NCBI RefSeq assembly: GCF_017795885.1
Contig: NZ_CP059297.1
Span: 2,857,001-2,921,000 of the forward strand
DNA: 64,000 bases
Source of the DNA: Brevundimonas sp. AJA228-03
Lineage (GTDB): Bacteria; Pseudomonadota; Alphaproteobacteria; Caulobacterales; Caulobacteraceae
Direction of reading: 5' to 3'
Shown here: in pieces, positions 31,811 to 39,950 of the stretch
How the letters are laid out: each line of letters begins with the position of its first letter
How positions within the stretch are numbered: the stretch's first letter is position 1
Notes under the pieces: generated by a model
The model's input: the letters and a program-made list of their open reading frames with translations, nothing else
Databases searched by the model: none
What the model was told of the DNA's origin: nothing
Program-made: the position numbers and the translations under genes

Positions 31811-32932
31811 CTAGTACCCCCCCGCCCTCGCCAGTTTTTCGGCGTGGAACCCGGCATCCCCCAGCAGTTCGTTCAGCACACGGACCCGCTTCATATAGAG
31901 GCCGACGTCGTATTCGTCGGTCATGCCGACGCCGCCGTGCATCTGAACCGCCTCCTGCACCGCCAGTTCGGCGACCTTGCCGGCCTTGGCCTTGGCGACG
32001 GAGACGGCGAGGTCGGCCTTGTCGGCCCCGGCGTCGATCCTCTGCAGGGCACCCAGCACGGCCGCCTTGGCCAGTTCCAGCTCGGTGAACAGATGGGCGG
32101 CGCGGTGCTGGAGGGCCTGGAACTCGCCGATCGCCTTGCCGAACTGCTTGCGTCCGCGCAGATATTCGACGGTCGACAGGAAGGCCTGATCCCCGGCCCC
32201 GGTCAGGCAGGCGGCGGCGCAGGCGCGGCCGAGATTGAGCGCGCCCTCGAGAGCCGCCTCGCCGCCGTCGACCGGACCGATCACGGCATCCGCGTCGACC
32301 TGGACGTCGGTCAGGACAATCCGGGCGGCGTTGTGGGCGTCGACCATGACGGTGCGCTCGATCTCGACGCCCGCAGTCTTCGGATCAACGAGGAACAGCG
32401 TCGTACCCGCCCCGGTCCTTGCGGCAACGATCAGGGCGTCGGCGATGTGGCCGTCCAGCACGAAGCCCTTGGCCCCGTTCAGCTTGAAGCCGTTGCCGCT
32501 GCGTTCGGCGGTGGTGGCGATGCGCGACGGCTGGTGCTTGGGGCCTTCGTCGAGCGCCAGCGACAGGATGGCCTCGCCCGCCGCGATCCGGGGCAGCCAG
32601 GCGGCCTGCTGCTCGGCCGAGGCGGCGTCGATCAGGACACGGGCGGCGAGAACGCTCGACCCGAAGAAGGGCGAGGGCGTCAGGGTGCGGCCCAGCCCTT
32701 CCGCCACGATGCCCGCCTCGACCGCGCCGAGGCCGGAGCCGCCGTGTTCTTCCGGGATGATGACACCCGCGAAACCCATCTCGCCGAAGGCCTTCCACAG
32801 GTCGCGTGAGATGCCGTCGGCGTCCTTCGAGTCCCGCAGCTGGCGCAGGTGGGCGATGGGCGCGTTTTCGCTGAGGAAGCCGTCGGTGGCCTCCTTCAGC
32901 ATGGTCTGCTCTTCGGTCAGGATCAGGGGCAT
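31811..32932 (-). CDS. Acyl-CoA dehydrogenase
   Basis: 373 residues from ATG 32932 (MPLILTEEQTMLKEATDGFL). Features of the family: MGFAGVIIPEEHGGSGLG, the FAD-contact GNGFKLNGAKGFVLDG, RKQFGKAIGEFQALQHRAAH and the C-terminal MHGGVGMTDEYDVGLYMKRV. It resembles the partner-subunit type often paired with a second ACAD in steroid or branched-acid degradation. A second ACAD lies upstream in the same direction, separated by a palindromic repeat, so they may act together as heteromers (inference). Confidence 0.9.
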   Translation of the reverse strand: MPLILTEEQTMLKEATDGFLSENAPIAHLRQLRDSKDADGISRDLWKAFGEMGFAGVIIPEEHGGSGLGAVEAGIVAEGLGRTLTPSPFFGSSVLAARVLIDAASAEQQAAWLPRIAAGEAILSLALDEGPKHQPSRIATTAERSGNGFKLNGAKGFVLDGHIADALIVAARTGAGTTLFLVDPKTAGVEIERTVMVDAHNAARIVLTDVQVDADAVIGPVDGGEAALEGALNLGRACAAACLTGAGDQAFLSTVEYLRGRKQFGKAIGEFQALQHRAAHLFTELELAKAAVLGALQRIDAGADKADLAVSVAKAKAGKVAELAVQEAVQMHGGVGMTDEYDVGLYMKRVRVLNELLGDAGFHAEKLARAGGY

Positions 32933-32958
32933 CTCGGGTCTCCGGTCGGTGGGGTGCC

Positions 32959-33091
32959 AAGAGCCCCTCCACCACTTCGTGGTCCCCCTCCCCACGACGT
33001 GGGGAGGAGACGGTGCTTCATCGTCTCCTCCTCGTTCCGAAGGAATGGGGAGGTGGCGCGGCGCTTCTCCAGCGCCGTGACGGAGGGGCTC
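32959..33091. repeat. Palindromic repeat between two acyl-CoA dehydrogenase genes
   Basis: Ends AAGAGCCCCTCC / GGAGGGGCTCTT are complementary; inner units CCACGACGTGG, GTGACGGAGGGG and CCTCCTCG match the CCTCCCCC family seen at 5929. Its right end touches the stop codon of the ACAD gene at 33092. Confidence 0.8.
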
Positions 33092-34270
33092 TTAAGCCCC
33101 CGGCAGCTGCAGCAGGTGTTTGGCGATGATGTTCAGCTGAACCTCGCTGGTCCCGCCCTCGATCGAATTGGCCTTGGTGCGCAGCCAGTCGCGCGCCGCC
33201 GTGCCCTTCCTTGACCGGTCGCTTTCCCACTCCAGCGCGTCAGAGCCCCCGGCCGCCATGGCCAGTTCGTGGCGGCGCTTGTTCAGTTCCGAGCCATAGT
33301 ATTTCAGCATAGAGGCGATGGCGGGCGAGACCTGTCTGGCCTTCACCTGGTCGCCGACCCGCTCCATCGACAGGCGGAAGGCGGCGACGTCGATGTCCAG
33401 TTCGGCGATCTTCGTGCGCAGCATCGGCTCGTCCAGCCGGCCCGCTTCGTCCAGCCCGATGGAATCGACGGCGACGTGACCCATGGGGCGGCCCATGTCG
33501 CCCATGCCGCCGATCATGGTGCGCTCATGGGCCAGCAGCGCCTTGGCCACGTCCCAGCCCCGGTTCAGCGTGCCGACCAGGTTTTCCTTTTCCACCCGCA
33601 CGTCGTCGAAGAAGGTCTCGCAGAAGGGGGACTTGCCGCTGATCAGGGTGATCGGCTTGGTGGTCACGCCGGGCGTCGCCATGTCGAACAGGACGAAGCT
33701 GATGCCCAGGTGCTTGGGCGCGTCCGGGTCGGTGCGGACGAGGCAGAAGATCCAGTCGGCCTTGTCGGCATAGGAGGTCCAGACCTTCTGGCCATTGACG
33801 ATCCAGTGGTCGCCGCGATCCTCGGCCCGGGTCTGCAGGCCCGCGAGGTCGGAGCCCGCGCCGGGCTCCGAATAGCCCTGGCACCAGCGGATCTCGCCGC
33901 GCACGATCTCGGGCAGGAAGCGCTTCTTCTGGGCCTCGGTGCCGAACTGCAGCAGCGCCGGGCCCAGCATCCAGATGCCGAAGGACGACAGCGGCGACTG
34001 GGCGTCGATACGGCGCATCTCGCTGGCCAGCACCTTGGCCTCCTCGCGGCTCAGGCCCCCGCCGCCGTATTCGGTCGGCCATTCCGGCGCGGTCCAGCCG
34101 CGCTCGCCCATGGCCTCCATCCAGGCCTTGTGCGCCGGGGTCTTGAAGGTGGCGTTGCGACCGCCCCAGACGCGGTCCTCGTCATTGTCCATGGGGCCAC
34201 GGCATTCGGCGGGGCAGTTCGCCTCCAGCCAGGCACGCGTCTCGGCGCGGAAAGTGTCCAGATCGGTCAT
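33092..34270 (-). CDS. Acyl-CoA dehydrogenase
   Basis: 392 residues. EYGGGGLSREEAKVLASEMR, RWCQGYSEPGAGSDLAGLQT (FAD and substrate loop), DHWIVNGQKVWTSYADKADW and the C-terminal SIEGGTSEVQLNIIAKHLLQ are typical of the large ACAD subunit FadE-like group used for CoA esters other than simple fatty acids. The catalytic Glu sits in the IEGG(T/S)SE region in this subfamily or nearby. Substrate not predictable. Confidence 0.92.
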   Translation of the reverse strand: MTDLDTFRAETRAWLEANCPAECRGPMDNDEDRVWGGRNATFKTPAHKAWMEAMGERGWTAPEWPTEYGGGGLSREEAKVLASEMRRIDAQSPLSSFGIWMLGPALLQFGTEAQKKRFLPEIVRGEIRWCQGYSEPGAGSDLAGLQTRAEDRGDHWIVNGQKVWTSYADKADWIFCLVRTDPDAPKHLGISFVLFDMATPGVTTKPITLISGKSPFCETFFDDVRVEKENLVGTLNRGWDVAKALLAHERTMIGGMGDMGRPMGHVAVDSIGLDEAGRLDEPMLRTKIAELDIDVAAFRLSMERVGDQVKARQVSPAIASMLKYYGSELNKRRHELAMAAGGSDALEWESDRSRKGTAARDWLRTKANSIEGGTSEVQLNIIAKHLLQLPGA

Positions 34271-34349
34271 GGTCGTCTCCCTGACGTCTTCGGCTGCGTC
34301 TCAGACGATCAGGTTAGCAAAGAAAATCGGGTGACGTAGCGTCAGCGTT

Positions 34350-34486
34350 CTCCCTCCCCCGCGGGGGAGGGTGGTCGAAGCGCAGCGAAGACCGGGTGGG
34401 GAGGGCAAGGCGATCCATCGTGCGGCCTTGCCTTGCCGCTCCCACCCGGCGCTCCGCGCCTGCCCTCCCCCGCGGGGGAGGGAGAG
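34350..34486. repeat. CTCCCTCCCCC-family palindromic repeat
   Basis: CTCCCTCCCCCGCGGGGGAGG at the left and CCTCCCCCGCGGGGGAGGGAG at the right, with CCGGGTGGGGAGGGC / GCTCCCACCCGG inner arms. Lies in the 218-bp gap between the ACAD and the Lrp-like gene. A related copy is at 35629-35745. Confidence 0.85.
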
Positions 34487-34488
34487 TG

Positions 34489-34746
34489 TCAGCGCGCGGT
34501 CGGCAGGAAGGGCGAGAAGGTGATGACGGTGAAGGTGTCGCGGATGTGGGGGCGCGTCTGGACTGACTTCGTGACGAAGGTGCCGATGTCCATGTCCTTG
34601 GGCAGCTGGAACTTGGCCAGCAGGTCGTACTGGCCCGAGGTGGAATAGACCTCCGAGACGTTCTCGACATTGTCGACCATGTCGGCGGCGACGTCGTTGG
34701 CATGGCCCAGCTCGCATTTGATGAAAACGAAGATGGCGGTCATCAT
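34489..34746 (-). CDS. Stand-alone Lrp/AsnC ligand-binding (RAM) domain protein
   Basis: 85 residues, MTAIFVFIKCELGHANDVAA then STSGQYDLLAKFQLPKDMDI. This is the alpha-beta RAM domain of Lrp/AsnC regulators (TG.YDLL..., F......I..T.T.I) without the HTH domain. Such SraA-like proteins bind amino acids and may modulate true Lrp regulators. ATG ATG at 34746/34743 leaves the exact start open. Divergent from the hydrolase gene 46 bp away. Confidence 0.85.
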   Translation of the reverse strand: MMTAIFVFIKCELGHANDVAADMVDNVENVSEVYSTSGQYDLLAKFQLPKDMDIGTFVTKSVQTRPHIRDTFTVITFSPFLPTAR

Positions 34747-34792
34747 GGCGGCAAGCTCCCGGCTGTTCGCGGGTGTCGTAGCGGATGCAGGC

Positions 34793-35626
34793 ATGACCGA
34801 TAAGCCCCCCAAGTCCCCGGCCGCCCCGCCTTCTCAGGAATGGCTGGAGGCCGAATACAACAACCGCGCGGCCGTGCCCGACCACCCCCTGCTGATGAGC
34901 CGCTGGAAAGCGTCGGCTGTGGCGGCCCGCGCGGCCCATCCCCCGACGACGATCGCCTATGGCGCTGGCGCGCGCGAGGTCATGGACCTGTTCGAGGCCG
35001 GGCCGGACGCCCCCATCGTCGTCTTCATCCACGGCGGCTACTGGCAGGCGCTGGACAAGGACTGGTTCAGCGGCCTGGCCCCGGCCCTTTTGGCCCACGG
35101 GGTCAGCCTGGCCATTCCGTCCTACGACCTGTGCCCGACCGTGCGCCTCGGCGCCATCGTGCGGCAGATGGAGACCGTGGCCGATCAGGTGCGCGTGCGG
35201 TCGGGACGTCGCCCGGTGGTGTTCGGGCACTCGGCCGGAGGGCATCTGGCGGCCTGCCTGCTCAGCCAGGGACGCGCCTCGGCGGCGGTCGCGATCTCGG
35301 GCGTGTTCGACCTGGCCCCGCTGATCCCGACCTCGATCAATGCGGCGCTGAGGCTGGATGCGCGTGACGCGGCGGCGCTGTCGCCGATTCACTGGCCCGC
35401 GCCGGACGGATCGACGCCCGGCGGCACGGTGCTGGACTGCGTCGTCGGCGGGGACGAGACTTCCGAGTTCATCCGCCAGTCGCGCGACATGGCTGATCAC
35501 TGGGGCGCGAAGGGCGTGGAGACCCGGTTCGAGGCCCTGCCCGGCCTGAACCACTTCACCGTGCTGGAGCCCCTGACCGACCCGGACAGTCCGCTGGTGA
35601 AGCGGATCGCCGATTTGGCGCGGTAG
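34793..35626 (+). CDS. Alpha/beta hydrolase, arylformamidase-like
   Basis: 277 residues. VVFIHGGYWQALDKDWFSGL (oxyanion HGGYW), PVVFGHSAGGHLAACLLSQG (nucleophile Ser in GHSAGG) and a C-terminal GLNHFTVLEPLTDPDSPL (His) complete the triad, with Asp in VGGDETSEF. The HGGYW..LDK motif is characteristic of the kynurenine formamidase-like esterases; whether it acts in tryptophan degradation is not shown by the context. Confidence 0.85.
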   Translation: MTDKPPKSPAAPPSQEWLEAEYNNRAAVPDHPLLMSRWKASAVAARAAHPPTTIAYGAGAREVMDLFEAGPDAPIVVFIHGGYWQALDKDWFSGLAPALLAHGVSLAIPSYDLCPTVRLGAIVRQMETVADQVRVRSGRRPVVFGHSAGGHLAACLLSQGRASAAVAISGVFDLAPLIPTSINAALRLDARDAAALSPIHWPAPDGSTPGGTVLDCVVGGDETSEFIRQSRDMADHWGAKGVETRFEALPGLNHFTVLEPLTDPDSPLVKRIADLAR

Positions 35627-35628
35627 CC

Positions 35629-35745
35629 GTCTCCCTCCCCCTCGGGGGAGGGCAGGTCGCGAAGCGACCGGGTGGGGGCGGCAGGGCAACACAGCGACCG
35701 CCCGTGTCCGTATCGCCGACCGCCCACCCTCGGGGGAGGGAGACG
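35629..35745. repeat. CTCCCTCCCCC-family palindromic repeat
   Basis: CGTCTCCCTCCCCC at the left and CGGGGGAGGGAGACG at the right are complementary, and each end is also a hairpin. Begins 2 bp after the hydrolase stop. Same family as 34350-34486. Confidence 0.85.
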
Positions 35746-35815
35746 TTGGCGTCACCACCCTCGCCATCGCGACACTGTGACGCCACTATAGGGGTTCGCA
35801 GCAGGGGCAGGCGTC

Positions 35816-37669
35816 ATGGCGGAACCGACGGGAATGGATCTGGGCCACGCGGTGGCCCTTCTGGCGGTGGCGGTTGTGGCCGTGCCGCTGTTCAAGCGTT
35901 TCGGCCTGGGTGCCGTGCTGGGGTATCTGGCCGCCGGCCTGATCATTGGCCCGTTCGGGGTCGGCATGATCGAGGACGCTCAGGCGGTGCTGCATGTCGC
36001 CGAACTCGGCGTCGTGATGTTCCTGTTCATCATCGGGCTGGAAATGCGACCCGCGCGGCTGTGGAGCCTGCGCAGGGAGATCTTCGGTCTGGGCGCGCTT
36101 CAGGTGGGGGTGTGCGCCAGCCTGCTGACCGCCGCGGCCATCGCCTTCGGCCTGCCCTGGTATGCCGGGCTGATCATCGGCTCGGGGTTCGCCCTGTCGT
36201 CCACAGCCATTGTCATGCAGCTGCTGGAAGAGCGGAACGAGAACAACGAGAACGACGGGCAGCGGGTCGTCTCCATCCTGTTGTTCGAGGACCTGGCCAT
36301 CGTGCCGCTGCTGGCCATCGTGGCGATCCTGGCCGGCCAGTTCGGCACCACCATCGAGAATCCGCAGCCGATCTGGCTGACCGTCGGGTTCGCCATCGCG
36401 GCGGTGGCGGCGGTCTATGTGATCGGACGCTGGGCGCTGAACCCGGCGTTCCGGCTGCTGGCCCGATACGGGGGGCGCGAGGTGATGACGGCCGGCGCGC
36501 TGCTGGTCGTGCTGGGCGCGGCCTGGGCCATGGACCTGGGCGGGCTGTCGATGGCCATGGGGGCGTTTCTGGCGGGCGTGCTGCTGTCGGAATCGACCTT
36601 CCGCAACCAGCTGGAGGCGGATGTCGAGCCGTTCCGCGGTATCCTGCTGGGCCTGTTCTTCCTCAGTGTGGGCATGTCGCTGGACCTCAGCGTGGTCGCG
36701 CGGGACTGGCCACTGGTGCTGGGCGGGGTCGCGGCCTTCATGGGGGCCAAGATGATCGGCGTCTATTCGGTCGCCCGGTTCATGAAGGCCGGTCATCCCG
36801 AGGCGCTGAAGCGCGCCGCCCTGATGGGCGAGGGCGGCGAGTTCGCCTTCGTCCTGTATGCCGCAGCCCTGGCCGCCGGACTGTTCGATGCGCGCACCGG
36901 GGCCATCGCCTCGGCCGTGGTGATCCTGTCGATGGCGCTGACGCCACTGCGGATGATGGTCGCCGACCGGCTGAAGTCCCGCGAAAAGGTGTCTCTGGAA
37001 GGCATCGACGAGGCCCGCAATCTGCAGGAGCGGGTGCTGGTGATCGGCTTCGGCCGTTTCGCCCAGGTCGTCTGTCAGCCGCTGTTGGCGCGCGACGTGG
37101 ACGTGTCGATCGTCGACATCGACGTGGACATGATCAAGGCCGCCGGCAATTTCGGCTTCAAGGTCTACTACGGCGACGGGTCGCGGCTGGACGTGCTGAG
37201 GTCATCGGGCGCGGCCGATGCCGAAAGCATCCTGGTCTGCGTCGACCGGGCCGAGACGGCGGACCGGATCGTCGAACTGGTCCAGTCCGAGTTCCCCCTG
37301 ACCAAGCTGTTCGTGCGCGCCTATGACCGGGGACACTCGATCCGGCTGATCAAGGCGGGCGTGGAGTATCATATCCGCGAGACCTTCGAGAGCGCCCTGG
37401 CCTTCAGCGAGCATGTGCTGATGGACCTGGGATTCTCCGACGAGGATGCGCGCGAAGCCGTCGAGGATGCGCGTCGCCGGGACTACGAGCGTCTGACGCT
37501 GCAGGTCGCGGGCGGACTGCAGGCGGGTCGGGATCTGGCGCGCGGCAATGCGACGACGCCGGAACCGGCCCCCTATGTGAAGCCGCGTCGCGAAGGTCGC
37601 GCCCTCAACGAAGAAGCGGCCGGGCTGATGACGGCCGAGGAGATGGAGCGCCAGCAGGAGCAGGCCTGA
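35816..37669 (+). CDS. Kef-type (CPA2) monovalent cation:proton antiporter
   Basis: 617 residues with ~12-13 membrane segments (residues ~8-390) of the Na+/H+ exchanger fold: FGLGAVLGYLAAGLIIGPFG, ELGVVMFLFIIGLEMRP, GSGFALSSTAIVMQLLEE and FLSVGMSLDLS. The C-terminus has an RCK/TrkA-N domain (VLVIGFGRFAQVVCQPLLAR, NAD-binding GFGRFA). Probable K+/H+ antiporter in pH or electrophile stress. No KefF-type subunit is nearby. Confidence 0.92.
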   Translation: MAEPTGMDLGHAVALLAVAVVAVPLFKRFGLGAVLGYLAAGLIIGPFGVGMIEDAQAVLHVAELGVVMFLFIIGLEMRPARLWSLRREIFGLGALQVGVCASLLTAAAIAFGLPWYAGLIIGSGFALSSTAIVMQLLEERNENNENDGQRVVSILLFEDLAIVPLLAIVAILAGQFGTTIENPQPIWLTVGFAIAAVAAVYVIGRWALNPAFRLLARYGGREVMTAGALLVVLGAAWAMDLGGLSMAMGAFLAGVLLSESTFRNQLEADVEPFRGILLGLFFLSVGMSLDLSVVARDWPLVLGGVAAFMGAKMIGVYSVARFMKAGHPEALKRAALMGEGGEFAFVLYAAALAAGLFDARTGAIASAVVILSMALTPLRMMVADRLKSREKVSLEGIDEARNLQERVLVIGFGRFAQVVCQPLLARDVDVSIVDIDVDMIKAAGNFGFKVYYGDGSRLDVLRSSGAADAESILVCVDRAETADRIVELVQSEFPLTKLFVRAYDRGHSIRLIKAGVEYHIRETFESALAFSEHVLMDLGFSDEDAREAVEDARRRDYERLTLQVAGGLQAGRDLARGNATTPEPAPYVKPRREGRALNEEAAGLMTAEEMERQQEQA

Positions 37670-37716
37670 CCGCGGGCCGGGACGCGAAAACCCGCGCCGG
37701 GGGCGGTCGTTCCGCC

Positions 37717-38109
37717 TCAGGCCGGCGGGCGATCCCCGAGCAGCGAGAGAAGGCCCAGCACGCTCTTGACCGTGAACCAGACGCTGAGAAGGAACCACAG
37801 CGCCAGGAACAGCAGCAGGAACGGGATGCCGATCAGCACGATCGAGGCGACCGCGCTGAGGGCGATCAGAACCCAGGTGGCGATGGTCCACCAGAAGACC
37901 GACCAGAACAGCGCGATCTGGGCCTCGATATGCTCGCGCGCCAGGCCGGTGGCCGTGCTCCGCGCCGCATAGGCGACGACCAGCCCGACCAGGACCAGAA
38001 TGTTCGCGCTGGGGATCGACAGGATATACAGGCCCCAGGCGATCAGGGCGGCGGGCTTGCCCTCGGCCTCGTGACCGGGGGCGAGACGGGGCTGGGATGC
38101 ATCTGACAT
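37717..38109 (-). CDS. DUF4870-like small membrane protein
   Basis: 130 residues. After a short soluble start, KPAALIAWGLYILSIPSANI, EAQIALFWSVFWWTIATWVL and IVLIGIPFLLLFLALWFLLS give three to four membrane helices. The HI.AQI.LF..(S/F)FW pattern matches the DUF4870/Tic20-like family. Ten bp downstream of another membrane gene on the same strand. Confidence 0.75.
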   Translation of the reverse strand: MSDASQPRLAPGHEAEGKPAALIAWGLYILSIPSANILVLVGLVVAYAARSTATGLAREHIEAQIALFWSVFWWTIATWVLIALSAVASIVLIGIPFLLLFLALWFLLSVWFTVKSVLGLLSLLGDRPPA

Positions 38110-38119
38110 TGTTTGCCTC

Positions 38120-38872
38120 CTAGGCGAGGAACCAGCCGCGCGGATTGCGGACCGGCCGGCCGGCCTTCAGGGTCAGAACGCCGCTTGCCCCGCGAAGGAT
38201 CAACCAGACCGCAACGATGAACAGGACGAAGACGCCCAGACCCACCGCGATCAGGATGGCCCCCAGAAGGGCCGCGACGGCACCGGTCCACAGGGTGCGC
38301 TGCTGGAACAGGAAATGGCTGGCGGCGACCGCGCCGCCCGGACCGGGCCGACCGGTGACCGCCAGCAGGGCGATCAGGGCCGAGACGCCCAGCGTCGGCA
38401 CGGCAAACAGGATCAGGGCGTAGACGGTGTACAGGCCGGTGCTGCCCGCAACGTCCTTCGGCGGGACGACGGTGCGGCGGTCCACGGGGGACGATCCGAA
38501 GACGCGCGGAGATTCGACCGCCCAGCCGGGCACCGGAGCGGGTCGCGGTGCGGGCGCAAACGTCGGCGCCGGCTCACGCCCGGGCGGAACCTCCCGGCGC
38601 GGACGGGGCCGGGGATCCGGCGCGGGCAGGACGGGTTCGTCGGGCGGCGGCGCCGGTTCGATGGCGGCGACCGGATCGGCTTCCGGCCCGGAGGCCGCAG
38701 CCTCGACCGGCTCGACGGACGGAGCAGGCTCCGGCACAGGGTCTGGCTCCGGCTCCTGTACGACGCGCGACCGACCCTGCAGGGCGGCAGCCGAGGAAAA
38801 GCCGATCAGATCGTCGTGATCGACGGCCGGATCGGTCGGCGTGGGCGCGTCTGGATCGCCGGGTTCGGCCAT
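38120..38872 (-). CDS. Membrane protein with a long Pro/Glu-rich N-terminus, DUF4870-like
   Basis: 250 residues. Residues 1-145 are low complexity (many PEP, DP and PAP repeats, e.g. PEPEPDPVPEPAPSVEPVEA), followed by membrane helices YTVYALILFAVPTLGVSALI, GAVAALLGAILIAVGLGVFV and FIVAVWLILRG. FLFQQRTLWTGAV is a weak version of the AQ..LF motif of its neighbour, so they are probably diverged paralogues. No function is assigned. Confidence 0.7.
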   Translation of the reverse strand: MAEPGDPDAPTPTDPAVDHDDLIGFSSAAALQGRSRVVQEPEPDPVPEPAPSVEPVEAAASGPEADPVAAIEPAPPPDEPVLPAPDPRPRPRREVPPGREPAPTFAPAPRPAPVPGWAVESPRVFGSSPVDRRTVVPPKDVAGSTGLYTVYALILFAVPTLGVSALIALLAVTGRPGPGGAVAASHFLFQQRTLWTGAVAALLGAILIAVGLGVFVLFIVAVWLILRGASGVLTLKAGRPVRNPRGWFLA

Positions 38873-38981
38873 CGGAATCCTCGAAGGTCAGGAGCGGGGA
38901 CAATGGCGATCCGCCCGCCCCTAAGCAAGGCATGGTGGTTGGGCCCTGACCTTGTCGAAAATCCGCTGAGGCGTTTCCGGG

Positions 38982-39506
38982 TCAGCCCTGAAGATCGTTG
39001 ATGCTCATGTCGGGCCGGTCCATCCAGCTGCCCGCCGCCCAGGCCCGCTCGCCCGCGCTCAGCTGCTCGCCCACCACGACGGTGTTGGTGGGCGTCTCCT
39101 CAAGCGCCAGCTCCACGCAGCGATAGGGAGAGCCGTCATCCGCCAGAATGGCGTCCAGCTTGCGGCGCAGGGCGATGGCGAAGGCCTCGGTCGTCGGGTC
39201 GCCCTCGAACACCATCAACCGACCCAGCCGGTGCGGCTCGTGCGTGCGGAACCAGTCCAGCAGGGGATCGGCCGATCCGATCTGGAAGGCGTGGTCCACC
39301 GCCCCGTCGATGAATCCGTGCCAGCGCGTCTTCAACGTCTCGAACGAGGCGACATAGTTGGAGCCGCCGAAGTCGATGGCGGCATCGGTGGCCAGGGTGA
39401 CGGTGACGAATTCGTTGTGCCCGTGCGGCACGGCGCATCGTGACCCCGCATCCGCCAGCAGGCGGTGGGCCATGGAAAACCGGCGGGTGAAGCGAACCTG
39501 GGGCAT
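38982..39506 (-). CDS. 6-pyruvoyl-tetrahydropterin synthase-like (6-carboxytetrahydropterin synthase) protein
   Basis: 174 residues. Zinc ligands His14 (SMAHRLL), His28 and His30 (PHGHNEF), catalytic-type Cys24 in SRCAVPHGHNEF, DHAFQIG and the C-terminal VELALEETPTNTVVVGE. This is the PTPS/QueD fold. Because folB and a pteridine-reductase-like SDR follow on the same strand, a role in a reduced pterin cofactor is more likely than queuosine synthesis; no other que genes are present. Confidence 0.88.
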   Translation of the reverse strand: MPQVRFTRRFSMAHRLLADAGSRCAVPHGHNEFVTVTLATDAAIDFGGSNYVASFETLKTRWHGFIDGAVDHAFQIGSADPLLDWFRTHEPHRLGRLMVFEGDPTTEAFAIALRRKLDAILADDGSPYRCVELALEETPTNTVVVGEQLSAGERAWAAGSWMDRPDMSINDLQG

Positions 39507-39548
39507 GGGAGGGCGCTATGTCGTGCCAAAGGGCCGGAAACGCAAGGT

Positions 39549-39947
39549 TCAGCGGCTATAGCGCAGCTCGCACCCGGCCCCGGTGGCGGCCTTGAGGGCG
39601 CCGGGCTTGTCGACCCGGACGGTGACGGCCCGCACCCGCGCATCGGTCAGGCAGTCCAGCGCCAGCCGCTCGGCGAAGGTCTCCACCAGCCCGACATGGC
39701 CCTCGGCGACGATGCGACGGCAGGCGTTGGCGACCGTCTCGTAGTTGATGGTGTCGGCCAGGCCGTGGATCTCGAGCGGGCCCAGTTCCAGCCGTACATC
39801 GATCAGCAGGGTCTGCAGCCGGCCGTGTTCATGGTCGTAGACGCCGATTCCGGCCTCGACCTTCAGCCCCTCGACGAAGATGGTCAGGCCCTGGCGGCGG
39901 GGCGCGGACGGGGACTCGGGGGAGTGGGACTCGGGGGACGGGGACAC
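39549..39947 (-). CDS. folB: Dihydroneopterin aldolase
   Basis: 132 residues. IFVEGLKVEAGIGVYDHEHG, TINYETVANACRRIV, VETFAERLALDCLTDARVRA and VRVDKPGALKAATGAG are the FolB signatures, with catalytic Lys in the DKP segment and Glu in VYDHEHG. It cleaves dihydroneopterin in folate synthesis. The first ~19 residues (SPSPESHSPESPSAP) come from a short GGACTCGGGGG-type tandem repeat and are probably dispensable. 3 bp from the SDR gene. Confidence 0.93.
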   Translation of the reverse strand: MSPSPESHSPESPSAPRRQGLTIFVEGLKVEAGIGVYDHEHGRLQTLLIDVRLELGPLEIHGLADTINYETVANACRRIVAEGHVGLVETFAERLALDCLTDARVRAVTVRVDKPGALKAATGAGCELRYSR

Positions 39948-39950
39948 GGC

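Noticed and set aside
39903..39945. GGACTCGGGGG tandem repeat at the folB start as a regulatory element
   Set aside because: It is translated as the SPESHSPES start of FolB and lies 3 bp from the preceding gene, so it is more likely slippage in a dispensable N-terminus.
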